Source: Bacteroidota bacterium (GTDB lineage Bacteria; Bacteroidota; Ignavibacteria; Ignavibacteriales; Ignavibacteriaceae). From it: a stretch of 8,139 bases of DNA. Numbering within the stretch: the stretch's first letter is position 1; every line of letters starts with the position of its first letter. The notes under the pieces were generated by a model. It saw only the letters and a program-made list of their open reading frames with translations, searched no databases and was not told where the DNA came from. Location of the stretch: positions 1 through 8,139 of the forward strand of contig JAJYSI010000133.1 in NCBI GenBank assembly GCA_021793635.1. The letters are read 5' to 3'. A program made the position numbers and the translations under genes. Below, in pieces: positions 1-7,154 of the stretch.

Positions 1-9
1 TATGCCCTC

Positions 10-126
10 AATCCTTTTCGAAATCCTTTAAGTCAATTGGCAAATTTTTATATCAAACACAGCTTCGCCTCGTTACTCACAGAGGTAATTATATCTTTTT
101 TATAAATCACTTAATCCTTTTCGAAA
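10..126. repeat. 14-bp direct repeat pair (10-23 and 113-126)
   Basis: AATCCTTTTCGAAA occurs at 10-23 and again, identically, at 113-126, where it forms the left part of the palindrome. The first copy is followed by TCC and TTTAAG, a decayed version of the right arm. Two copies about 100 bp apart in the 179-bp downstream region suggest a small dispersed repeat. The region between them (24-112) has no recognisable gene. Confidence 0.45.
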
Positions 127-135
127 AGGCTTAAG
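110..135. repeat. Near-perfect palindrome downstream of the operon, possible weak terminator
   Basis: The 14-bp core CCTTTTCGAAAAGG (116-129) is a perfect palindrome. It extends to a 26-bp inverted repeat (110-135) with one mismatched pair. It lies about 45-70 bp past the last stop codon, where a transcript end is expected. There is no U-run directly after it on the minus strand. On the plus strand a T-rich run starts about 12 bp beyond it. It could therefore be a weak hairpin terminator, an RNA-end stabiliser or a dispersed repeat. Confidence 0.4.
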
Positions 136-179
136 GAAACTATAATTATTTTTTCTTACTGTCAAGCAAAAAATGATCT

Positions 180-2396
180 TTATCTTAATTTTTTTTCCAA
201 ATATTCTATGGGATGGTAAATAGTTTCTTCTAATTCGTCCCGTATCTGTTCTCTACAAGATGTTCCGCTTGCTAAAATAACTTTCTCGCTATCTCTTGTT
301 TCTACTTTTTTAATCTGCTTTATCAATTCATTCCCTATATTTTTGCTTATTTCATAGTACTCTTTTTTATAACCGAAACTACCTGCCATTCCGCAGCATT
401 CTACATTAGATATTTCAACTTTAAATCCCAGTCTGTTAAAAAATTCTACCGCTGCATTGCCTGCCCCAATAGTTTTTAATTGACAATGTGCATGGTAAAA
501 AATTTTGTCTGAGTTAAGATTTTTAATCTCAATTTTGCCGGTCAAATCTAACTCAGAATGGTTTAGTAACTTATTTAAATATTCAATCGGATCATAAGTG
601 TGCTTCTCAAGCTTTGAAAAAAGATAATCGTTATTGATTAATTTTTTGTAATCATATCTAAACAGTGCAAGCACACTTGGTTCAGCGACAATTATTTCTT
701 TCCCGCTATTGATAATCTCTTCAAGATACCCTGCAAGTTTGATAGCACTTTGCCTTGCAGATTCGATTAGCCCCTGTGATTGAGCTGCTCTTCCATCTTC
801 AATAATTTTGCTGAGTTTAATTGGTATTCCCAATTTATCAAAGACTCGAACTGTTGCCATCCCCACTTGTGGATTATTATAATTCGTAAAAACATCTGCG
901 AATAAAACTAATCCTTTTTTAGATACATCTGAAATCTGTATACTATTACTTTTACGGTATAATTTATATTGTCTCTTCAATGTCTTATTAGCAAACCGGG
1001 GAATAGGACGGCGCTTATCAAGCCCAACTATTTTTTCCATCAGTAATTTGCTTATCGAAAGGCTGACTATAAAATTTGTTAATGTGGGAACTATAGATGA
1101 ATATTTACCTAACTTTGAAAAATTTCCGAAAAATAATTTTTGTAATGAAGCTCCCCCGTCTGCTTTAATTAAACGATTTTTTATGGTTGTGTTGAGTCTT
1201 GGTATATCAATACGGACAGGGCAATTTGGAACACACCTTGAACATCCAGTACATAACTCTGCAAACCTTGCTTTTTCTAAACTGCCGGTAGTCGCAACTG
1301 TCCAGGCACCGCCAATTCCGCCCGTATAACATTCACCGCCGAATGCATGCCCTCCTACCGTTTGAAAATTTGAACATGAATTCATACAAGCACTGCATCT
1401 TATGCAATAAAGAGCTTCTTTTAACTCTTCATCGTCCCGCATTTGCATTCGTCCATTGTCAATAAGAACTAAGTGAAACTCTCTTTCACTGTCATTTCTT
1501 CCGTTTAGGTTAAGCACCGGCAAATCTAATGGCGGCTCTATTATATTGGTATAAGATGTTAGAGGCTGGCCGGTACCGCTTGCCGCCAAGAGCTCTATGA
1601 ATACACCAAAATCCTTTTTACTTGGAATTATCTTTTCTATACCGGCAATAGCTATATGAACAGCAGGAAGCTGGGTGGTTAGCCTAATGTTTCCTTCGCT
1701 TTCAACTAACAATATTGACCCTTCTTCTGCCGCAACAAAATTAGCCCCGCTAATTCCTATGTCTGCTTTAAGAAATTTTTGTCTTAGGATGTCTCTCGCA
1801 AACTCGGTCAGTTCTTCACCTGTATCTAACTTTTTCTCGGTTTTAAAGTTTCTCTTAAATAATTCGGAAATACTTTCTCTGCTTCTGTGTATAGCAGGGG
1901 CTACATTGTGAGAGGGCTGTTCTTTAGAAACCTGCAAAATGAATTCAGCTAGATCTGTTTCTGCAACTTCAATTCTCGCCTTTTCCAAAACTGAATTTAA
2001 ACCTATTTCTTCAGAGGTTATCGACTTCGATTTTACAACGAGTTTTGCTTTATGCATTAAACAAACATTTTTAATGTAGGAAGTAGCATCCTTTATAGTT
2101 TTTGCATAATATACTTTACCGCCACGGGCTTCAATAGCTGAAGTTAGTTTAGAGATTAATGGAATTAAATTCTTAGTAGATTCTTCTTTAATTAAACGAG
2201 CACGGTTTTTTAATTCCTCGTAGTCATCTAATCTTTTAACAGCCCTATATCGGTTGGTGTTGAACGTCTGAGTATTAAGACGCAAAGCATCTGTCTCAAC
2301 ATCAAGCGCCAATTTTATTGCCTTTTGAAGAGTCTCTTTTGAAGATTTGTCCGCTACCTGCCTTGGGCGAAGGATATAATCGTTAATATTTTCCAT
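180..2396 (-). CDS. LutB-like LUD/ferredoxin protein fused to a LutA/Dld-like cysteine-rich (CCG) region; probable lactate oxidation iron-sulfur subunit
   Basis: The 738-residue protein joins two modules that are usually separate. Residues about 65-310 are a LUD domain of the LutB/LldF type, with the signature around GISGANFVAAEEGSILLVES (216-233). Two 4Fe-4S motifs follow: C331-x2-C334-x2-C337-x3-C341 and C382-x2-C385-x2-C388-x3-C392-P. Residues about 495-738 resemble the paired CCG domains of LutA or the C-terminus of FAD-linked D-lactate dehydrogenases. The second CCG unit is intact (C638, ECCGMAGSFG at 666-675, C714). The first is degenerate: it keeps the FADVFTNYNNPQVG framework but has EDGR (533-536) where CCGR is expected. 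In the LutABC family these proteins form a cytoplasmic complex that oxidises L-lactate to pyruvate. The start at 2396 lies 4 bp after the lutC stop with no clear Shine-Dalgarno, so translational coupling is likely. Lactate as substrate is inferred from family and context; another 2-hydroxyacid is possible. This is the last gene of the cluster. Confidence 0.88.
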   Translation of the reverse strand: MENINDYILRPRQVADKSSKETLQKAIKLALDVETDALRLNTQTFNTNRYRAVKRLDDYEELKNRARLIKEESTKNLIPLISKLTSAIEARGGKVYYAKTIKDATSYIKNVCLMHKAKLVVKSKSITSEEIGLNSVLEKARIEVAETDLAEFILQVSKEQPSHNVAPAIHRSRESISELFKRNFKTEKKLDTGEELTEFARDILRQKFLKADIGISGANFVAAEEGSILLVESEGNIRLTTQLPAVHIAIAGIEKIIPSKKDFGVFIELLAASGTGQPLTSYTNIIEPPLDLPVLNLNGRNDSEREFHLVLIDNGRMQMRDDEELKEALYCIRCSACMNSCSNFQTVGGHAFGGECYTGGIGGAWTVATTGSLEKARFAELCTGCSRCVPNCPVRIDIPRLNTTIKNRLIKADGGASLQKLFFGNFSKLGKYSSIVPTLTNFIVSLSISKLLMEKIVGLDKRRPIPRFANKTLKRQYKLYRKSNSIQISDVSKKGLVLFADVFTNYNNPQVGMATVRVFDKLGIPIKLSKIIEDGRAAQSQGLIESARQSAIKLAGYLEEIINSGKEIIVAEPSVLALFRYDYKKLINNDYLFSKLEKHTYDPIEYLNKLLNHSELDLTGKIEIKNLNSDKIFYHAHCQLKTIGAGNAAVEFFNRLGFKVEISNVECCGMAGSFGYKKEYYEISKNIGNELIKQIKKVETRDSEKVILASGTSCREQIRDELEETIYHPIEYLEKKLR

Positions 2397-2400
2397 TTAT

Positions 2401-2922
2401 TCAATTTATAATTATTACATATAATTTTCCCGGTCCATGTACACCTCGAACTAATGGTCCCATATCAGCTGTTGCACTAGGTCCGGTTATTATTGAAAAG
2501 CTCCGCTCTAATCCTTTCCCTCCCAAGTAATTTTCAGAAAAAATATCGCGCGGTCTTGGAATTATCGTCTTACTGTCTACAACAACAATATGTTTTCGTG
2601 TAAGCATGCTTATCGGGCTATTTAATTTCTTTGTTACTGAAACACATATTGATCCGGTAGATGCAATTGCACAAAAAGCATCAGTAATCCCCGTTCTAAT
2701 TGTTGAAAGTTGTTCCTTTGTAGGTTCAGCGATAACATTTTTATTCGATATAAATATTGAAAACAATTCGGGATCTAAATCGTCAGGTCCTGCAAAAAGC
2801 ACCAATTCATTTTCAGTAGCTGCAATTAAAGCATCATTCAATGACTTCGCATTTGCCTCTATTATTTTTACTGTAGCAACTGCTTCTTCTGCATTTGAAA
2901 TAAATTCTTCAATAAGGTCCAT
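2401..2922 (-). CDS. lutC: LutC/YkgG-type LUD domain protein (short form), lactate utilization
   Basis: The 173-residue protein is a LUD-domain protein of the LutC/YkgG/LldG type. The diagnostic C-terminal half is clear: ITDAFCAIASTGSICVS (79-95), then TGPSATADMGPLVRGVHGPG (146-165), ending in a hydrophobic LYVIII strand. LutC is the small subunit of the LutABC L-lactate oxidation system; it has no cysteine cluster or known catalytic residue of its own. At 173 residues it is shorter than typical LutC (about 200-240), mainly at the N-terminus. The chosen ATG at 2922 is 22 bp after the rhaB stop, and no good Shine-Dalgarno precedes it. It sits immediately upstream of the LutB-like fusion, giving a two-gene lut unit in which the usual separate LutA is replaced by the C-terminal part of the neighbour. 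The family assignment is strong; the lactate substrate is inferred. Confidence 0.85.
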   Translation of the reverse strand: MDLIEEFISNAEEAVATVKIIEANAKSLNDALIAATENELVLFAGPDDLDPELFSIFISNKNVIAEPTKEQLSTIRTGITDAFCAIASTGSICVSVTKKLNSPISMLTRKHIVVVDSKTIIPRPRDIFSENYLGGKGLERSFSIITGPSATADMGPLVRGVHGPGKLYVIIIN

Positions 2923-2944
2923 ATCAAATTCTATTCATATAATA

Positions 2945-4501
2945 TTAATGTTTCAGAATACTTTGGTAGTTTTTCTCATTCTCATTAAAATATTTTGTGT
3001 TAGTGGAATTGTACATCTTTAGCTCAAATGAGTTAGCTACAATCATCCTCCAAGCATGAATATCCGGAACCGCACCGGTAGCTATTGCTTGCACTCCAAT
3101 ATTACCAACTATTGCCCCTTCCGTCGGTCCGGCAAGTACTTTACAGCCAATTGAACTTGCTGTTAATTGTGTTAATAGTTCATTTTGTATTCCGCCCCCT
3201 ACTGCATGTAATCTTTTTATTTCTGTTTTTGTTACAGATTCTATTTCTTTAATCGTATCTCTATAACTAAATGCAAGGCTTTCAAGTACAACCCTTATTA
3301 TAAAACCAAAGTCCTCTTTAGCGGTCTGATTAGTTTCCTTTAAATATTCTAAAATCTTTTCAGGCATTTCACCTGCTTTAAGAAAGCGGGGATCATTTAA
3401 ATCAATCCATGCATTTGATGGACCGTATTTTTCTGCTAAAGAGACCAATTGAGGATAACTATAATTTTTAGATTTTTTCTCCCAATACCTTTTGCATTCC
3501 TGCACTGGCCACAGCCCTATTATATTTTTAAGAAAGCGAATTGTATTATTGAATCCACCTTCATTTGTAAAATTGTACTCCATTGCTTTTATACTTAACA
3601 TAGGCTGTTTTAATTCAATGCCCATTAATGACCACGTCCCCGAACTTAAAAATGCCCAGTTTTCCTCACGAACCGGATTGTTTATCCTGATACCATTTTT
3701 ATCTATTTTTAAATTATTATTTTCAAAGGCAGGGACAGAAATTACCGCTGATGCCGTATCATGACTAGTACTTGCAATAATCGGAATATTTTCGCTTAAT
3801 CCGGTTTGTTTTGCAATTGCTGGCATTAGGGTACCTAATATCGTTCCGGGTTCAACTATTTCCGGAAAAATTTCTCTTGGGAAACCAAATGCATCTATTA
3901 AATCCCAAGCCCATTCTCTGTTGATAGGTTCTGCAAGACTTGTAGTTGATGCGATTGAATATTCTGCCTTCTTTTTACCTGATAGAAGAAAATTTAAGAA
4001 ATCCGGAATCAACAGTATTTTATCTGTCTTATCTAAAAGATTTTGTCTATTTTTTTTCTCTGATAGTAACTGAAACAATGTATTAAATTGCGCAAATTGA
4101 ATTCCCGTTTCATTATACAACTTTTCTTTTGGAACGATCTTGAAAGCTTCATCCATCATGCCATCGGTACGCTCATCGCGATAATGATAAGGATATCCAA
4201 GTATTCTATCTTGTTTGTCAATTAAAACATAATCCACAGCCCAAGTATCTATTCCTATTCCGTCAAAATCACTGCCAAATTCTTTTTGTGCAAAGGTTAA
4301 TCCCTGAATTATTTCCTGGTAAATCGCCAAGATATCCCAATAAAATCCATTTTCATATCGGATATTATGTGTAGCAAACCGGTGTACTTCATGCAATGTT
4401 ATTTTTCTAGCACCAAATAGGTCATTCCCGTATAGTATAGCAACGACACAGCGCCCGCTTTCGGCGCCTAAATCAAAACCTATAAATTTTTTTGCCCTCA
4501 T
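2945..4501 (-). CDS. rhaB: Rhamnulokinase (FGGY carbohydrate kinase)
   Basis: The 518-residue FGGY-family sugar kinase most resembles L-rhamnulokinase, which phosphorylates L-rhamnulose to L-rhamnulose-1-phosphate with ATP. The N-terminal phosphate-binding motif is FIGFDLGAESGR (6-17). GIGIDTWAVDY (81-91), YHYRDERTDG (105-114), the SHDTASAV motif with likely catalytic base D248, FLSSGTWSLMGIE (284-296), NEGGFNNTIRFLKNIIGLW (313-331) and the C-terminal ATP-site segment LHAVGGGIQN (431-440) are all typical of RhaB. It is slightly longer than E. coli RhaB (489 residues); part of the excess is a charged, Asn-rich loop at about 258-282, just after the catalytic segment. The ATG at 4501 lies 12 bp after the upstream kinase stop, with a weak AGAAG ahead of it. 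Beside a fuculose-phosphate-type aldolase the enzyme may also act on L-fuculose; this is inferred. No isomerase or mutarotase is in the window. Confidence 0.92.
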   Translation of the reverse strand: MRAKKFIGFDLGAESGRCVVAILYGNDLFGARKITLHEVHRFATHNIRYENGFYWDILAIYQEIIQGLTFAQKEFGSDFDGIGIDTWAVDYVLIDKQDRILGYPYHYRDERTDGMMDEAFKIVPKEKLYNETGIQFAQFNTLFQLLSEKKNRQNLLDKTDKILLIPDFLNFLLSGKKKAEYSIASTTSLAEPINREWAWDLIDAFGFPREIFPEIVEPGTILGTLMPAIAKQTGLSENIPIIASTSHDTASAVISVPAFENNNLKIDKNGIRINNPVREENWAFLSSGTWSLMGIELKQPMLSIKAMEYNFTNEGGFNNTIRFLKNIIGLWPVQECKRYWEKKSKNYSYPQLVSLAEKYGPSNAWIDLNDPRFLKAGEMPEKILEYLKETNQTAKEDFGFIIRVVLESLAFSYRDTIKEIESVTKTEIKRLHAVGGGIQNELLTQLTASSIGCKVLAGPTEGAIVGNIGVQAIATGAVPDIHAWRMIVANSFELKMYNSTNTKYFNENEKNYQSILKH

Positions 4502-4513
4502 TTAGCTTCTATA

Positions 4514-5734
4514 TTAATGTGATTGAATATTTATTAAAAAATTTTTTACTTCAGTAGCAACAATAAATTCTTCATTAGTAGGTATAACAGCTACTTTTAT
4601 TTTTGATCTTTCATTTGAAATTAATCCTTCTTTCAAGTCCGAATTATTCTTCATGTCATCTATTATTATACCTAAGTTTTCCATACCAGATAGAATTTCT
4701 TTCCTAAGCATCGGAGAATTTTGTCCGCCTCCGGCAGTAAATATTATACAATCTGCACTGTTAAGAATTACTAGGTATTCGCCGATGTATCTTTTAACGC
4801 CATAGGCAAATGTCTTGAATGCTAATTCAGCACGCTTATCTCCACTTAACATTCTTTCTTCAATATCCCTTAAGTCGCCGCTTGATCCGGAAATTCCATA
4901 TATACCGCTTTTTGACATAAGAATATTTTCTATTTTATTACTTGTAAGATTTTCTTTTTCCATTAAATACAACATTGCAAACGGATCAAAATCACCAACC
5001 CTTTTTGCTTGAAGCAGTCCGCTCTGCGGGCTCATTCCCATCGAAGTATCTATTGACCAGCCATCTTTAATTGCACAAACAGAGGAACTGCCACCAAGAT
5101 GACAAGAAATAATTTTATTTGCATCATATAACTCTCTAGCTCTTAATCCGATATATCTGTGAGATGCACCATGAAATCCGTATTTACGGATTCCATGCTT
5201 TTCATAGAGTTCATAAGGAATTCCAAACATAAAGGCTTCCGGTGGAATATTCTTATGAAAGTGCGTCTCAAATAATCCGATCATTCGTGTTGAACTCATT
5301 AGCTTCTTAAAAACTGAAATAGCAGTTATATATACATCAGTATGCACCGGTGCAAGCAAGCGGTAATCTTCCATTGCTTTTAATATATCGTCCGTCAACT
5401 CTACACAACCCGTCACTCCTTTTGCATGTACCGTCTTGAAGCCAACCGCATCAATTTCTTCAATTGAAATTTTTTCTTTGATTGACTTTAAAGTCAAATT
5501 AACAGCAAATGTATAATTCGGGATTTCTAGTGTACTAACTATCTTTTCATCACCATTAAAACCATAAGAATAAATTCCCTCTTTGTCGCCGATTCGTTCT
5601 ACATTTGCTTGAAAAATAACTTTCATACCAGCCTGTCCGGTAGAAAGATGTTTCTGGCTAATAGAATGTTCGGCTATATCATACAATTTGCATTTATACG
5701 AAGTGCTTCCAGGATTTGCAATTAATATTTTCAT
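4514..5734 (-). CDS. Acetate/propionate kinase family protein with altered active-site residues (BMC-associated acyl kinase)
   Basis: The 406-residue protein has the length and motif order of acetate kinase, which makes ATP from an acyl-phosphate. Conserved parts are NPGSTSYK at 7-14 (N7, S10, S12, K14 of the family), LAPVH with H131, KYGFHGASH with H188, DTSMGMSPQSG (229-239), R245 in KRVGDFDP, and the terminal VIPTNEE (383-389). Several normally invariant positions differ, judged by eye: the HRVVHGG motif is FKTVHAKG (Arg to K100), FDTAFH is FETHFH (Asp to E156), HLGNG is HLGGS (Asn to G215), and GGIGEN is AGGGQN. NPGSTS and HLGG recall butyrate kinase. In a BMC pathway this enzyme recovers ATP from the acyl-phosphate made by PduL-type phosphotransacylase. 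The substitutions suggest a non-acetate substrate such as lactyl- or propionyl-phosphate, or reduced activity. It lies between the aldolase (31 bp) and rhaB (12 bp), and no encapsulation peptide is evident. Confidence 0.87.
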   Translation of the reverse strand: MKILIANPGSTSYKCKLYDIAEHSISQKHLSTGQAGMKVIFQANVERIGDKEGIYSYGFNGDEKIVSTLEIPNYTFAVNLTLKSIKEKISIEEIDAVGFKTVHAKGVTGCVELTDDILKAMEDYRLLAPVHTDVYITAISVFKKLMSSTRMIGLFETHFHKNIPPEAFMFGIPYELYEKHGIRKYGFHGASHRYIGLRARELYDANKIISCHLGGSSSVCAIKDGWSIDTSMGMSPQSGLLQAKRVGDFDPFAMLYLMEKENLTSNKIENILMSKSGIYGISGSSGDLRDIEERMLSGDKRAELAFKTFAYGVKRYIGEYLVILNSADCIIFTAGGGQNSPMLRKEILSGMENLGIIIDDMKNNSDLKEGLISNERSKIKVAVIPTNEEFIVATEVKNFLINIQSH

Positions 5735-5765
5735 TAAATTCTAAATCTTAAGGTTAGGTAATCTT

Positions 5766-6569
5766 TTAATCTTTTGATTTAATCTTAGCAAGTACTCTTT
5801 CCGTAATCTCTTTAACAGCTTGTTCTGTAATATTATTATTGAGTCCCGATAATTCCTTGAAATCAAAACGCGGAGATTCACTGCTGGGCATTGGAGTTGC
5901 ATCGCATGTTGCAACACGACCTTGTAATTTAAACTTTTCTCTCAATCCCATTAACCTGTCTCTTTCATATTCTGGCAATACGTTTAAATTACCTAATTGA
6001 ATTGCTTTCCATACAATACTTGCTGTTAGTTCCAATGTTTCCATATTATGATATGCAGATAATAAATCTCCGCCTAATGTTAGCGCTCCATGGTTTTCAA
6101 GCAAGATTGCATCCGAATTTTTTATATGTTCTCTAATTGCATCTGGAATTTCCTTTGTAGATGGCAAACCATACTTTGCGGTTGGAACTGCACCTATTAT
6201 TATAATCGCTTCCGGTAAGACACACTTGTTAAGAGGAATACCTGCAACGGCAAAGCTTGTTGCATATGGAGGATGAGCATGAACTACTGATTTAATATCG
6301 GGACGTTCTTTATATACTTCCAGATGCATTTTAAGCTCACTTGAAGGATGATACTTTGGATTACCTGCAATTACTTTACCGGTCATATCAGTTTTAATTA
6401 TCATATCTTTTTTCATGAATCCCTTACTAACACCATGGGGAGTAGTTAGTAATTCTCTATCATTTAATCTTACTGAAATATTCCCATCGTTTGAGGCAAC
6501 AAAGCCTCTAGTCCAAATTCTTCTTCCAATCTCAAGTATAAAATCTTTTAATTCCCATTCATTGGTCAT
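5766..6569 (-). CDS. BMC-associated class II aldolase (L-fuculose/L-rhamnulose-1-phosphate aldolase) with C-terminal encapsulation peptide
   Basis: The 267-residue class II (zinc) aldolase/adducin-family protein cleaves L-fuculose- and/or L-rhamnulose-1-phosphate to DHAP and L-lactaldehyde. Visible motifs are ASNDGNISVRL (25-35), TTPHGVSKG (42-50), HPSSE with likely catalytic acid E78, zinc ligands H97 and H99 in HAHPPYATSFA, and a third ligand H160 in LLENHGALTLGG. The core ends near residue 215, the usual size of FucA. About 50 further residues follow: a Pro/Ser-rich linker (about 222-240) and a predicted amphipathic helix, ITEQAVKEITERVLAKIK (247-264), which has the look of a BMC encapsulation peptide. 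This implies import into the microcompartment lumen, as described for PVM-type BMC aldolases. The start is well supported by AGGAG 7 nt upstream. The core resembles FucA more than E. coli RhaD, yet the adjacent kinase is RhaB-like, so the true substrate range is uncertain. Confidence 0.9.
   Translation of the reverse strand: MTNEWELKDFILEIGRRIWTRGFVASNDGNISVRLNDRELLTTPHGVSKGFMKKDMIIKTDMTGKVIAGNPKYHPSSELKMHLEVYKERPDIKSVVHAHPPYATSFAVAGIPLNKCVLPEAIIIIGAVPTAKYGLPSTKEIPDAIREHIKNSDAILLENHGALTLGGDLLSAYHNMETLELTASIVWKAIQLGNLNVLPEYERDRLMGLREKFKLQGRVATCDATPMPSSESPRFDFKELSGLNNNITEQAVKEITERVLAKIKSKD
5769..5840 (-). other. Predicted encapsulation peptide at the aldolase C-terminus
   Basis: Codons 244-267 of the aldolase encode a short helix-forming tail after a low-complexity Pro/Ser linker. 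Hydrophobic residues (I247, A251, V252, I255, V259, L260, I263) recur at 3-4 residue intervals, with Glu, Lys and Arg on the other face. It resembles the targeting helices at the ends of BMC cargo such as PduD and PduP. The call is by pattern only. Confidence 0.7.
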
Positions 6570-6575
6570 ATAATA

Positions 6576-6580
6576 ACTCC
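6576..6580 (-). promoter_or_regulatory. Strong Shine-Dalgarno (AGGAG) of the aldolase gene
   Basis: On the minus strand, AGGAG precedes the aldolase ATG by 7 nt and lies within the 15-bp gap after the pduT stop. It is the best Shine-Dalgarno in the window and fixes the aldolase start. The other genes have weak, distant or no recognisable Shine-Dalgarno, so the aldolase may be translated more strongly. Confidence 0.65.
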
Positions 6581-6584
6581 TATT

Positions 6585-7154
6585 TTATATTAATTCTTTT
6601 AATAAATCTTTATGCGGATTTTTAATTATAACATATCCTGCTAACATTCCTTCTTGCTTACAATACTCTACTGCAGGTTTTGCAGCCGCTTCCAGCGCTC
6701 CTATATTGCCTGTAATAACTACATAACCTTTCCCTCCGACTGCCATAGCTATGTGAACTCTTACGATATCAAGATCGGCTTCTTTTACTGCGAGATCGGC
6801 AGCTCTAATTGAGGATACGACTGAAAAAGTCTCTATAACTAGCATGGCTCCGACTTCTTTATTTAAACTTATTTGGAGTAATGTATTACCTGATATCGCA
6901 GGAAATACTCTTGGATCTATATTTGGTATAGTCGTAAGATTTATTACCGAAAAACCACCGACTTCACTTGCGATACTTATAGCAGTCTCAACATCTGCAA
7001 CATTACCGCGTACAACCATAAAATATTTTCCAGAACAAATAGTTCTTGCTACAAGCTTTTCAACATTTGCAGATTTAAGAACAGCATCCTGAACCGCAAA
7101 TCCCTTATATATACTTGCTAATTCTATTATTCCAATTGCATTTCTAGTTTCCAT
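6585..7154 (-). CDS. pduT: PduT-like tandem-BMC-domain shell protein (BMC-T) with iron-sulfur cysteine
   Basis: The 189-residue protein has two BMC domains in tandem, at about residues 4-83 and 96-182. It matches PduT in length (184 in Salmonella) and in pattern: AIGIIELASIYKGFAVQDAV opens domain one, FPAISGN (79-85) closes it, then AMLVIETFSVVSSIRAADLA and VRVHIAMAVGGKGYVVITG form domain two. Such proteins form pseudohexameric trimers in the shell facet. C40 in TICSGKY aligns with PduT Cys38, which holds a 4Fe-4S cluster at the central pore, so this shell tile probably carries electrons across the shell. The gene lies directly downstream of pduS, the known PduT partner. The start ATG at 7154 is preceded by AAAGGA, but 12 nt away, a longer spacing than usual. 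Other shell genes (BMC-H, BMC-P) are not in the window and are presumably upstream. Confidence 0.92.
   Translation of the reverse strand: METRNAIGIIELASIYKGFAVQDAVLKSANVEKLVARTICSGKYFMVVRGNVADVETAISIASEVGGFSVINLTTIPNIDPRVFPAISGNTLLQISLNKEVGAMLVIETFSVVSSIRAADLAVKEADLDIVRVHIAMAVGGKGYVVITGNIGALEAAAKPAVEYCKQEGMLAGYVIIKNPHKDLLKELI

Noticed and set aside
67..85. CCTC (68-71) and GAGG (82-85) as a hairpin or attachment site
   Set aside because: Only four base pairs around a 10-nt loop, with no further support.
139..165. Minus-strand TTGACA (165-160) followed 15 nt later by TATAGT (144-139), promoter-like, downstream of the lut fusion
   Set aside because: The spacer is short, the region is AT-rich so matches arise easily, and no downstream gene is visible in the window.
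1048..1329. Plus-strand 93-codon open frame opposite the LutB-like gene
   Set aside because: It is antisense to the conserved ferredoxin and linker region of a clear gene, and its product resembles no known protein.
2606..3022. Plus-strand 138-codon open frame across the lutC/rhaB junction
   Set aside because: It is antisense to most of lutC and the end of rhaB, both well supported; the hydrophobic product looks like reverse-strand noise.
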